This document shows, one piece after another, positions 13,201 to 23,321 of a stretch of DNA of 64,000 nucleotides (its first letter is position 1; every line of letters starts with the position of its first letter). The position numbers and the translations under genes are program-made. The stretch comes from Oryzias latipes. Its lineage: Eukaryota; Chordata; Actinopteri; Beloniformes; Adrianichthyidae. The notes beneath the pieces are model-generated. The model saw nothing but the letters and a program-made list of their open reading frames with translations, searched no databases and was not told the origin of the DNA. Location of the stretch: the NCBI RefSeq assembly GCF_002234675.1, contig NC_019867.2, positions 24,975,166 through 25,039,165 of the forward strand. Reading direction: 5' to 3'.

Positions 13201-16200
13201 TGCCAAGCAGAAACAACGGGGTACAGAGAGAAACGGGGTAGCAGACAGTAAGGACCAGCACAAGAGGAGGGTAGTGACAAGACATATATACTCACAGGAC
13301 TGACTAGACACAGGTGCAAACAATCCGGGGAGAATGGGAAAGGGAAGGCAAACTCAAACTAAGTATGGCAGGGAGAACTTTCAAAATAAGACAGGAAGTT
13401 GAATTAAAGGAAAACAGAACCCAAACCACAACAGAAATGTCTTTGGGCAAGAAGCTGAACCCCACATTTCTCCTGGTGGTTATAGGTTGGTGCCAGTGTT
13501 TGGCAGTGGAGCTGCCATCAGTGTGTGAATGTGTGTGTGAATCGGTACATAGGACTGTGACTGTAAAGCAATTTGGGCCTTCTAGGAAAGTAGTAAATAG
13601 CTATACAAGTATACGCCATTTACTATTTATTATGTCTTCACTACAATGTGTTAAGCAAAAGTATCAGTAGGTGCAAAGACTAAAGTAAAAAAACCTTCAT
13701 CCCAAGAACATTTTTAGAATGCAAATAAAAATACAAGGAGTTTGAGAGTCTTCTGTAACACCGTAAAGTTATCTAATGTAATAGTCTGTCTGAACTGTGA
13801 GGTCGAATTGGATTAGAGCTGGCTGTGCTGTGTTATCTGCTTGGAACATCAGTGGTTTCATTGTTCCTTTTGCCCACATAGATCTAACTAAATGCAGCTG
13901 TTTTATAGAAATATTAGACACAGCTTCTTTTTCCAAGTTAATCTAACTTTTGAGTTGGCTTGGTTAAAATTGGAAAATGTAACTTTATAATAAGTTCAAC
14001 TGCAGTTTACAACTAAAGGCTAGAAAAGTCTTCACTCACCTGGACCATTTAAAGTATAACTTGTTGAAGCTATAGTAATGTTAGTCTGTTAAGATTGTTT
14101 TACCTGTTTTCCTAGCTGTTTACTAGTACTTTTATGTGCCTGTTTAAACAGTTATGTCTCACTTCCTGAGTGGCAGGATGTCAGTTGTAATGTAAAACTA
14201 TTTTAACTTTTGAGTGAAGTCAAACAGGATGTGGGGAGGAAGACTCCTACAAATTCTCTGTCTCTTTCCTCTTGACTAGGCCCCGCTTTCTTATTTCTCT
14301 TCAGCTTAAAAGAAACTCATTTAAAAGTCTTCAGCCCTCCTATTTTTCCACTTGGCTGTCTTTATTAAAGCAAAAACAAAAAAATTCTCCATCTGAATTT
14401 TCCATTTCCTCACCGTCTCCAGTCATCTGTGCTGCACTCTAACCTGAGCTTTGTTTAAAATAGGTTGAGCTATATTTAATCAGTTTGACCAAAGATGACC
14501 CACTTTCTGAATGATTCCACCTTCCTATTTCAACCGATATGACGGACCTCAAAGTGCTCTCCTCTTGCAGGTTTCTGCATGTTCGTGTTGAGTTTGGTGA
14601 AGAAGCACTACCGTCTTCAGTTTTACATGGTAAGCGGCTGCCTGCTTCCTCCTGGCTTCCTGCCTCGAGGCTGAGTTATGAATGAGAGGAGCAGATTCTT
14701 TAGGAAATGGAAAAGTAGGACATTCACAGTTCTAATATGTCTTCTATTCTAAATAACATTCTAAATAATAATTAAAAAGACCTACAAAAACCATATTTTT
14801 CGAAGCAGAAGTCTCACTTATTTTTGTATAATTAGGCTACGGGTGCGACTTATACTCAGGTGTGACCTATATGTAATATTTTTGAAAGATAAATAAGCTC
14901 ATGTTTGTGTTCCCACTAACAACCACTAGAGGGCACTGTAGGTCTATGTAGCAGGTATGCTACTGACAGCAGCACAGAAGACGCAGCGCCGGCCCGGGGG
15001 AGTTGTTGAAAAGCAAAGAAAATGAAGACCTCAATGGATTTAGTGTTTTGAAGTGATTATAAAGAGTTTAGTTGACTTGTTAGCATGTTTTTATTCTATG
15101 ATTGTCTGAACCATTGTTGGTGTGCATATATATTAGATCTCTCTGATGTTTTATCAAGCTAAATAAACATTGATGTGTCTGTAGTGAAGCGTGCATATAT
15201 TTAGTCTATTATTGTTATCAATTCTATTATTATGATTTGCCTTTCAACGTGAAATGTCCGCTCTTGTTCCATTGTTTTGTTAAATACATTTCTTCCAAAG
15301 GTGCAACTTAGACACCAGTGCAATTTAGAGTCTGAAAAGTTTGCTAAATCCCACAGAATCCAGGATTTTATTGCAATTACTGTAATGTTTCCACCACGGA
15401 GGTTTTATCAAGAGTCTAAACTTCATGTCACTGCGTCATTTAATTCATGATGTTTCATTTACTTTTTGTGCTTCTTCTGAATTACTATAAAGCTCTGCTC
15501 TGAACAGAGGTTCTAAACTTAATGGTTGATCTTCATGTCTGCAGTTCGGTTGGACCCATGTGACTCTGCTGATTGTTGTCACTCAGTCTCATCTAATCAT
15601 CCACAACCTGTTTGAAGGAATGATCTGGTGAGTGAGGCGTCCTCTGGGATTCCACATTGAAATCCAGTCATTTTGAAATGAGATCATCTTGAATTTTTTC
15701 CCAGCAGTAACAGGGTTATAAAATCTGACTTTTTTTCCCCTCTGAAAGGTTTATTGTCCCCATATCCTGTGTGATCTGTAATGACATCATGGCTTACATG
15801 TTTGGCTTCTTCTTCGGCCGTACCCCCCTCATCAAGGTTGGGTTCCTCTCTTTAAAACATGCAGATTCTGTCAAGTTTTTCTATTTTCTTTTCAATCTCA
15901 TTGAATGGAAAGTGGTAAATAGCAGTTTAAGAAGCAATCAGATGTAACACATTTTTTATTAGAGATCCATTTGTAGAGGAACTACAGCTTTGCTTAGTGG
16001 GTCAAAGTACCACTCAAGAAAATCCAGACCTTCAAAAGTCAATGAAGGATGGATTTTTCACCAATTGCTTCTGCATTCTGCTAACTTTAGTTGGGTAAAT
16101 TGGCTATGAAAATGGCTTACTAACAGTAAGATCTTGGAAAAATATCACATTTTAGGAACAATTTAGTCTACACCATTTTTTCATTAGTTATCCAAGAATG

Positions 16201-19200
16201 AACACACTGAGCTGCGTGTCATAATGTAGAATCTTGCTTTTACAGCTCTCGCCTAAGAAGACGTGGGAGGGCTTCATTGGGGGTTTCTTCGCTACTATAG
16301 TGTTTGGCATCGTGGTAAGAAGCACAGAGTTTGTCTGAGGAAGAACAGAAAAATGAGTGAAAGGGCTGTGACTGACAGAGACTTTCTCTCGTAGCTCTCC
16401 TACTTCATGTCTGGGTACCGCTACTTTGTGTGTCCAGTGGAGTTCAACAACGACTCCAACAGCTTCCAGGTGGACTGTCAGCCTCCGGAGCTCTTCCAGC
16501 TGCAGGAGTACACGCTTCCCAGCGTCCTGGAGTCTGTCACCGGATGGGTGAGACTCGCCTAAAGTGTTTTTTTTATTCACAGACTAAAACAAATGTTATA
16601 TTTTTGGTCAAATCCATTTTAGAAGCACAATTAAATGATGCTGGTAATCATGTCACACAAAGTTTAACAGTTCCAGAATTGTTCTCCGTTGAAACAACAT
16701 TTTCAGAGGTCCTTTAAAAGGAACATGAGAGGAAGATCAAATTTGTTAGTAAAAGCAGTCCTGATTTTATTTAGGAAAAGCTTTTACATGTTCAAATCAT
16801 TAATAATACCTTTACCTATAGAACACTTTATCACTTAAGAGGCTAGTAAATGATAAATGGCGTGTACTTGTAGAGCCGTTTTTTGTTTCGATTAAGGCCC
16901 AAGCTGCTTTACAGAAACTGCTTGAATACAACTGCAGTAGTTTAACAATTTAGGATCCATAATATTTCTATTTCCAAAGTTATTTGTCATAAAATGCCAC
17001 CTCTGAAGATGGTTAAACTGAGAAGCACAACATGATGCACATCTGTTATCTCAGCTTCACAGCAGTCAAAATGACACCAAAAAGTTTGCAAGAGTCAACG
17101 ATGTCCAGGTTTTTTTTTTTTGGCCTTTTGGGGATTTGGTTGCTGTTGAAATGCAAAGTCTGTTGGCACAAGAATATTTTTATCCATCATTGACTTATGC
17201 AGTTTAGACTTGACTGACAGTAACGCAGATGTTCACTGGTGGAATAAGTGACTAAAGGAACTCTACCATGGAGTTCCTTTAGAGTTTAAAAAGAGTTTAA
17301 TGCTGTTATAAGATGGAATGTGAAGCACTGCTCCTGTCTAAAATACAGTTTGCAGATGTGCTGATGGATTGACTGTCTCCACAGACCACGGTGCACCTGT
17401 ATCCCTTCCAGATCCACAGTGTGGCGCTCTCCTCCTTTGCCTCCATCATGGGACCATTTGGTGGATTTTTTGCCAGCGGCTTCAAGAGAGCCTTCAAGAT
17501 TAAGGTACTTTTTTTAAACAATGATAGATTTTCCTAAGTTTATTTTTTAACCACAATCGCTCCAAGTGAAGTCTTGAAATCAGTAGCTTAATATACCTTT
17601 ATGACAATCTACAAAAAACTCCATCGCTCATTCACAGGTAAACATTGTGAATGAGAAGTGTTATCTACTGGCCATTTTTTTTGGCTTTACTTTAAACAAA
17701 AATGTTGAGAGTCCACAGAAAAGGTTGTTTCAACAACTGAATAAAAAAAAATAATCTGTGCTAATCCTGCCTTTTTGCACCTCCTCCAATAAAAGCCCAT
17801 CTCTAAGAGTTGATTGACAAAGGCGAATGTCGTGTTTGTGAAAACATTCAGTTCACTCTGTGTTGCTCACTAACATCCTATACCATGTTTTGTAGAAATT
17901 CTTGTTTTGATTTGGTTTTTAAACTGTTGCTTTTGTAATCTACTTTTGTAGTAATTAATTAAAAAAAGCAGAAATCTATCCCATTACAGACACTTTAGTA
18001 TGTATTTAGTTTGCGCTAACTTTTACAAGTTAGATGGAAAGAACAAGATGTCAGTTCGATCTTTTAAATGACTGAACTCAAAATCTAATAAAAAGGATCA
18101 ATTTGGAGGATTAACACTTTTTACCACTTTTTTTTTACCATAAAGAACTATTATTATTTAAGTAAGATGACTGTATTTGTTTACATTATTTTATGAATGC
18201 AGTGCAGATATCAATGGCTTGTTTTCCTTTGCAGGATTTTGCCAACACTATTCCCGGCCACGGCGGCATCATGGACAGATTTGACTGCCAGTACCTAATG
18301 GCCACATTTGTCAATGTTTACATCGCGAGTTTCATCAGGTGAACCCACACGTTTCATTTATGGGGTTGTGAGAATCGGCTTCGGTTTGCAAGCTCCTTAA
18401 GAATCAGATGATTTCAGATATTTAACCATTTTTTTTGTATTTTTATTTTATACATGCATGGACCTTTCTGTTAGTGACAGTTGTCTGGTGTGACCTATTA
18501 TCATTTGTCAACAATTGTCATTTAACCCTTGTGCTATCTTGTGGGGTCCAGATGACCCCACTCCCAAACGTTAACGTGCCTCCGAGGCACGTTAACGTTT
18601 GGGAGTGGGGTCATCTGGACCCCACAAGATAGCACAAGGGTTAAGAAACTGGCAACAGTAAAAAAGAAAGAATTACTAAGAAATAACAGAACCAAATATT
18701 GCTTTTGCATACGATACTCGTTCAGAAGAATCACTTTAAGAAACAAACAAATGAAACGGACAGAAAGATAGTCCCTAGAGAAAAGATTGACACTGATTTA
18801 ATCATTGACACACCAAAAGTCACAGTTTTAAGTTCAAAATGTCGTCAGTTGCATACAAAATGTTCAGTTTTAAAACCGAAACTTTCAAAGTTGCAAATAA
18901 AAATATTAAAAGTTTGCTTTTAAAATCCTTTTCTCTGCTTTCAGACCACATTTTTGCGATTGCATGGGCGTTGTCCCTCATGTCACTTTCTTCCATCTTT
19001 GATTTTGGATTTCGGTTTAGTGTGACGTATGGCCACCAAACAGCCTGCTGACTGGTCTAGGTTCTATCCAATCAAATCGCTGTATTTTTATAACATGGTG
19101 TCTGCTACCAAGGCTCAGAAGCCGAACCTTCTGTTAGCATTGATTACATTTTATTTAGTCAGAGTTATGAATTTATGGCTGAGGATCTCCGGAAACCTTA

Positions 19201-20806
19201 AAATAAAGTGTATAAAGTTTATCTGCTGACATTACACTAAACAGGCCTGCGTGATCTTTAAATCCCCCTGAGCAAAATATTGGTAAAAAGTTTGGTTTTC
19301 TTTAAGATCTTAAAAAAAAAAAAGATTTAAAGCATCTCATGCTGGTGTGCTCATGTTTGCTTTTGACTAAAGTAAAAAAACGAAATTATTCATACAAAAT
19401 GCTATTTTTTCTTTGTATTTCAACATTTTAATCATAAAGAAACCTATAGTTCAGATATAAATCATAATCTTAACATAATGGAATGTCCGGATGGACAGAG
19501 CTGAGACGGGTTTTTGTCTGCTGCAGAGATTTTAAACACGCTGGTCGCTACGATAACATAAATAAACACAGAACCCTGTTTTATTCTGGCTTCGCCGCTC
19601 CTTCTGGGATTTACTCAGAGAAACGGGCCAGAATGATTGAAGACTGTAGAACTGAAAAAAAGTCTAAAGTCCGTGTCTACCTCCAGGCACCGGCAATGTG
19701 AAGCTAAGACATTTGATTGGATAGAACTTAGACTAATCAGCAGGCTATTTGGTGACACATCTGTCACACTAAACCGAAACAAAATGCAAAAATGTAGTTT
19801 TAAAACAAAACAAAAAATGTTGAAAACAAAAATTTAATATTTTTATTTGCAACTTGAAATTTTGGTTTTAAAACTGAACATTTTGTTTGCAATTGACAAA
19901 ATTTTCTTCTCATACATTTGACTTTTGTTTGTTATGTGGTGGAAGAAAAATGTTATGAATCAGATTTTTGAGGTTTGGATGTACTCAATGTTTTAGGGTT
20001 GAAGTTCTTCACAGTTTTAGTTTTTGGAATGTAAAACCAAGATTTAGCAATGCTGACCTTAATGACCGACTCCCATCAACTTTTGATGGATGTTAAAAGC
20101 ATTCCCAGTGGTCTTTTAGATATGATTATGCTGTTTCTGGACAGAGCGGCAGGAGTTCATCAGAAATTCTCCTCTAAATTGTGGGGGGGACTAGCGTGGA
20201 GTAAGCCCGCTCCCACTTCCCAGCAGCCACCTGTTTACCTACCTGTTTGCTTTCCCACTAGCTTACAGCCCCTCACACTCCCAAGCTAATATTACTGTAA
20301 CAACAAAAACAGCGAGCAATGTTGGAGCCATGCAGCCGTGCAGTTTTGATCCAGATTCCAGTTCAGACGTACATGGACCTATTTGTCTATAAGTGGATGC
20401 GTCAGAATGAAGCGGACTGGGGAGCTTGTGGCTCATCCTGCATATTTTCTGTGTCACATCGACATTTTTCGTCTGCTATTGATTCACAACGATTTGAATA
20501 AAGAAATACTCAGAAATGTAATTTTAAGCTTCATTTGCCTCATATTTGTCATCCATAATGGGGAAAAATGACACAATAACATTTTAAAACTCACTTCTGC
20601 TCATCCTACAAGATCTGTGACAGATTAACTTCCCTTTCTTTTGTTTGTTTGCTTGTTTGTGTGTGTTTAGGGGCCCGAACCCCAGCAAGGTGATCCAGCA
20701 ACTCCTGGCTCTCCGCCCTGATCAGCAGCTGCACATCTTCAACTCCCTGAAGGCTCACCTGGTAGAGAAAGGTCTGCTGCCGGCTCTGGAGGGAGCGGCT
20801 GCCTAG
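4202..20806 (+). CDS. cds2: Phosphatidate cytidylyltransferase 2 (CDP-diacylglycerol synthase 2)
   Basis: Makes CDP-diacylglycerol from phosphatidic acid and CTP in the ER membrane, feeding phosphatidylinositol, phosphatidylglycerol and cardiolipin synthesis. Thirteen coding exons: 4202-4273, 9538-9680, 11285-11381, 12246-12343, 12776-12915, 14571-14629, 15545-15627, 15749-15836, 16246-16314, 16395-16547, 17385-17504, 18235-18338, 20671-20806. All junctions are GT-AG and phases close to give 453 aa (human CDS2 is 445). An acidic Ser/Asp-rich N-terminus (aa 1-70) includes the CDS2-like [11 protein letters not shown]. It is followed by SSRWKNWW and several hydrophobic membrane segments from about aa 80. 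The family signature lies at aa 365-391: [11 protein letters not shown], then [11 protein letters not shown], containing the conserved metal-binding Asp residues. The start follows a good Kozak and the MSELRHRV N-terminus fits the family. CDS2 is preferred over CDS1 because of [26 protein letters not shown] and the C-terminus. Introns hold transposons only; no coding damage is seen. Confidence 0.97.
6191..6543. mobile_element. Non-autonomous TIR element (ATCG-rich, GCTGCACGATAT-type ends)
   Basis: About 350 bp with related inverted ends: CCTGCACAATATACCGC at the left and, read from the other strand, GGGCTGCACGATAT at the right. Sub-terminal ATATCG/ATCGCAAT motifs are repeated in both orientations, typical of an abundant class of fish DNA-transposon derivatives. 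No transposase remains. It appears inserted within a less AT-rich repeat, which continues on both sides. Confidence 0.6.
6889..7044 (+). repeat. Interspersed repeat, copy 1 (also inverted at 45.07-45.35 kb)
   Basis: The words GAAGGTCTAAGGGCAGGGAT, GTTTAGCTTAGTCTGTTT and the AATTGAATT tail recur in reverse-complement order at about 45070-45345, where they are flanked by expanded AATTC-type and ACTAA-type pentanucleotide arrays. In this copy the arrays are short or absent. The class is not certain; it could be a SINE or a small DNA element. Confidence 0.6.
9681..11284 (+). other. cds2: cds2 intron 2
   Basis: A 1.6-kb AT-rich intron with clean GTAGGC donor and TTTAG acceptor. I see no exon-like sequence, recognisable repeat family or strong secondary structure in it. 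Confidence 0.7.
11565..12129. mobile_element. Non-autonomous TIR element in cds2 intron 3
   Basis: About 565 bp whose ends are imperfect inverted repeats of roughly 25-50 bp: the left reads GTTGACTGTATATGAAAAC, and the right, on the other strand, CATTGACTGGATACGAGAAC, each followed by TGGAC and a GGAAGT-containing segment. A short internal inverted motif (CTACCCTAGGAG / GTAGTAGGGTACTACC) lies near 11728-11775. There is no coding capacity. It ends about 115 bp before exon 4. Confidence 0.65.
12916..14570 (+). other. cds2: cds2 intron 5
   Basis: A 1.65-kb intron. It holds a dispersed repeat at about 13126-13440; the remainder has no exon-like sequence. Several open frames on both strands overlap exon 5 and this intron but are shadows of the coding exon or of the repeat. 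Confidence 0.7.
13126..13440. repeat. Interspersed non-coding repeat of fish type
   Basis: This stretch has the layout of a common fish repeat in which a GGACCCAAATGCAGG-type word is followed by purine-rich text and a CACAGGTGCAAACAATC-type end. A similarly organised stretch occurs at about 34326-34575 (GGAGACCCAGATGCTGG, then an AGCTGGTTCCAATCAGAAG-type end). The two copies are too diverged by eye to prove one family. The borders are approximate. Confidence 0.35.
14630..15544 (+). other. cds2: cds2 intron 6
   Basis: A 0.9-kb intron largely occupied by an old DNA-transposon copy (about 14780-15345). No coding sequence is seen between the GTAAGC donor and the TGCAG acceptor. Confidence 0.7.
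14780..15345. mobile_element. Old DNA-transposon copy with GCGACTTATA-type ends
   Basis: The left end carries CCATATTTTTCGAAGCAGAAGT followed by GGGTGCGACTTATACTCAG; the right end carries diverged inverted counterparts (GTGCAACTTAGACACC, GTGCAATTTAGAGTC). This resembles a vertebrate-wide family of non-autonomous elements whose ends read TATTTTCCGGACTATAAGTC. It includes a small CACTAGAGGGC word typical of the interior. No transposase. Borders are approximate because of divergence. Confidence 0.5.
16548..17384 (+). other. cds2: cds2 intron 10
   Basis: An 0.84-kb intron. It contains a short dispersed-repeat fragment (about 16847-16920, shared with 25.35 kb) and an 11-bp-arm hairpin at 17253-17263 / 17271-17281. 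No exon-like sequence. Confidence 0.7.
16847..16920 (+). repeat. Fragment of a dispersed AAATGGTAAAT / AAGGCCCAA repeat
   Basis: Matches in order the first part of the repeat at 25345-25410: an AAATG(A/G)TAAAT start, a TACTT(G/A)TA(G/T)AG segment, then AGGCCCAA(G/A)(C/G)C and CTTTACAG. This is a frequent fish interspersed repeat; here only the left part survives. Confidence 0.5.
17505..18234 (+). other. cds2: cds2 intron 11
   Basis: A 0.73-kb AT-rich intron bounded by GTACTT and TGCAG. Nothing recognisable beyond the splice signals. Confidence 0.7.
18522..18644. mobile_element. Perfect foldback MITE (61-bp arms, TTAA ends)
   Basis: The 123-bp segment is an exact inverted repeat: arm 18522-18582, a single central C at 18583, arm 18584-18644. 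The outer 4 bp are TTAA and the ends read TTAACCCTTGTGCTATCTTG, like the piggyBac-like MITEs elsewhere in the window (compare 54740-54960). I found no mismatch between the arms by hand, which implies a young insertion or recent conversion. It sits in cds2 intron 12, so every cds2 pre-mRNA could form a 61-bp hairpin here. Confidence 0.9.
18800..19960. mobile_element. Element with long terminal inverted repeats in cds2 intron 12
   Basis: Left arm about 18800-19130 and right arm about 19640-19960 are imperfect inverted copies. Matching blocks include TGTTCAGTTTTAAAACC, GTTGCAAATAAAAATATTAA, TTTCGGTTTAGTGTGAC, CAGCCTGCTGA and GTTCTATCCAATCAAAT. The shared CAAAAGTCA word suggests the arms begin near 18805 and end near 19935. 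The interior (about 500 bp) has no transposase. The class is uncertain; long TIRs occur in several DNA-transposon superfamilies. Confidence 0.75.
20050..20600. mobile_element. TIR element family C, copy 1 (5'-part intact, right end lost)
   Basis: Shares long stretches with 29561-30062, for example TTACAGCCCCTCAC, AAGTGGATGC(G/A)TCAGAATGAAG, GGGAGCTTGT and TTTGAATAAAGAAATACTCAGAAATG. The TTAAAAGCATTCCCAGTGGTC word near its left side recurs at 33926-33950. The right-end inverted repeat (GAGTGGGTCTTT), kept in the 30.06-kb and 35.2-kb copies, is missing here. It ends about 70 bp before the last cds2 exon. Confidence 0.6.
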
Positions 20807-22805
20807 AGTCTCTGCTTGAGAGGGTGGGGAGGGCAGCACCAAACAGCTGGGATGGGTTCGGTGCTCCATGTTTTCACATGAAGAACAGAACCAAGAGGGT
20901 CATTCCATTTTCTTTTGGGTCATGTGTGTTTGTGTTCCTGCCGTCTGTGAATTTGTTTCTGAGTTGATGTTTCGGAGACGAGTTTGTGGATCACTGTGGT
21001 CACACACACGCCAAACACGCCGAAACTAAATGTTGGTCAGATGTACATTTTTACCTGTTTACAGATTATCTTCTATATATATAGATATATATATATATGA
21101 AATATTATTGTGTCAAACTTTTATTGTACATTTTTAAATGTAATGCACTGCTCTCAGCCTCGTCAACATTGTATTGTTACATCAACAACTTTCAGTTTCC
21201 GTTTGTGATTGTATTTATACAGAAATGGTTTTTATATTTGGTTTATTCCCTGTGTTCTTACGGCTTCATTGGAGCCGTCATTCATTCTCGTCTGTTTTTT
21301 TTTAAATTCATCATTTCAAAGCCTCTTGGTCAATAAGATTATCAATCAGAAGATGTGGACTCCCTTTTAAAGGAAATCCACAGTCGCAGCTAAATAATTA
21401 TTTCTTCAAAAACATCCAATACCCACTGAAAAGACATTTTGAAGTCTTCATTAGGGTGACTTATTAACTTCTCATCGGTTTGTAGAGAGCTCTCAAATGC
21501 TTTCCTTTCACATTTTGTGATTTTTGGAATATTTGTTGCAGTAGACATCAGTGTGTTCAGCTGTGGCTTTGTAACGCTCACGTCACCACTGTTTCAGCTG
21601 CACCTTGGTAATAAAATGGGACATTTCTTATCCGTTCATGTGGGAATTTGCAAAAGCTTTCACCTTCTGTTCACCCAACATAAAGTTTCATACTTTAATA
21701 TTTATTTATGTGTTTAGTTTATTAGTAAAAATGTAGCTTTTTTTATTTTTGAGGTAACTTTATTGTTTTGCATGTTAGCAAAATCCCATCACTATGTTTA
21801 GTTTTTCCACCATGTTTTTAGAATCCGTAACATGAAATACAATCAAACATAAATGACAGTAAATGTAAACAGATTTTGGAAAGTTCTGACTGTGATGTAG
21901 CAGATGATCAGGTGTTGTGTTTCTGTCAAATCAAAGATTTCCCATCTAAACCCGTAAACTGACATCTATTTGTGCTGTTTTTGTTTTGTTTTTCCTTATG
22001 AGGTTTTTAAGGAATCATTTCGTAAATCGTTTGCCGCATGTCTCTTTAGAAAAACCTTTTATCTGCTGTATAAACCAGACGTTGACTTGCTCTTTAACAT
22101 CTCACCATTCATATGTATCGTTTTCATTCATAATTGCTTCACTTACAGTTTAATCTATTCTTATGATTTTTTTTTCTGTTTTCAGTTTCAATATTTTTAA
22201 ATGACTATTGAACATTTACTGAGATATTTAGGAGCCTGTTATATAGTTTATTTAAAGTATTATCATTGCCATATAGGACAGAGTGTTGAAGTAGCAGTAT
22301 TTTCCTGCTGTGACTGTGGTGCGTTCAGGGGTTTTCCTGAGCCTGTTTTTTGTGCTTTGTACTGCCATTCTTCTGCCTGATGTCGTGGGCGGCCACTAGA
22401 GAGCGCCGCAGCCTGTGTGATAGGATGCTCTGAAACACTGACGCTCTACATGACTGGAGAGCTTTTGACACCTCTGTTGGTACATTCCAGCTCCCCTACA
22501 GGTGAGATCATAGAGACAGAGTGGAAGACATGCATTTAAAGCACTGTGCTTTTGTGCACCTCAAGGAGCCTATCAAAGGAATGTATGGGAGGCGCGTCTG
22601 TCACACATACTGTATATTTTCCTTTTTATGGCCATTATTTTGTGGTTCTAGATTCCTACAAATCTGTAAAATCTCAGTGAATATTCTTAAATCGTGCAAT
22701 TCTTTTTAATTTGTACATGTTTTAGATAAAAGCTGTATTCTTTTATGCTAAAATGTGCTTTGCTTTGGTTCAGAGATTAATAAAAGTATTTGAAAAACAC
22801 GCTGT
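20807..22805 (+). other. cds2: cds2 3' UTR with poly(A) signal
   Basis: AT-rich sequence following the TAG stop. A canonical AATAAA at 22779-22784 is followed by AC/GT-rich text suitable for cleavage near 22800. A (TA)-rich microsatellite lies at about 21073-21100. There are several ATTTA-type AU-rich words (for example near 21700), which could affect mRNA stability. The exact end is inferred from the signal only. Confidence 0.65.
21073..21100. repeat. TA microsatellite in the cds2 3' UTR
   Basis: A run of TATATA units interrupted by AGA, about 28 bp, located 270 bp after the cds2 stop. Confidence 0.8.
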
Positions 22806-23321
22806 CAGCTGCTGTGTGACTGTATTCTTCCTATTTACTTCTCTTCCTCATTTTGGATGAATATCTTTTGTTTTTCTACATCTTTCTGAATTTTTTGTTT
22901 TGCAGTGATGGGGGTTGGTTTGTTCTGTTGTATGGTGATGATTTTTCATCTTAATGTGAGTTTTGCTTTGTGAGTTGTGGGGCAGCATGCTCACCAAGTC
23001 AAGGAGGTGAAACCCATTTCCTTTAAGAAGAAGCTGGTGGTTTCTTTTTTTCTCATGACACGAGTGAGCAATCATCACTTGAAGGTTTCTCACTTACATG
23101 ACACTCTGGAGTCTTTGAGCAAGCTTTCTTTAGAACTTCATCAGAGCAAGTACGAACATGGAAGTAGAGGCAACATGAAAGAATGCGTTGTGAAGGACTG
23201 CAAAAAAGAAGAAGAAAAGTAACACACAGGAAGTAGTCATTGGCGCTGTCAACAGTGTGCGCTTGCGTGTCTCTTCTGGGAAAAGTGCATGAGGTGAAGC
23301 ACTGACCTGTGCTGCTGGACC
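22806..23321 (+). promoter_or_regulatory. arhgap25: Short intergenic gap with arhgap25 promoter/5' UTR
   Basis: Only about 0.5 kb separates the cds2 poly(A) region from the arhgap25 start codon, so core promoter and 5' UTR must lie here or within the cds2 3' UTR. No TATA box stands out. The 100 bp before the ATG are less AT-rich and include GAGGTGAAGCACTGACC. The start codon has A at -3. The promoter position is an inference from gene layout. Confidence 0.4.
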
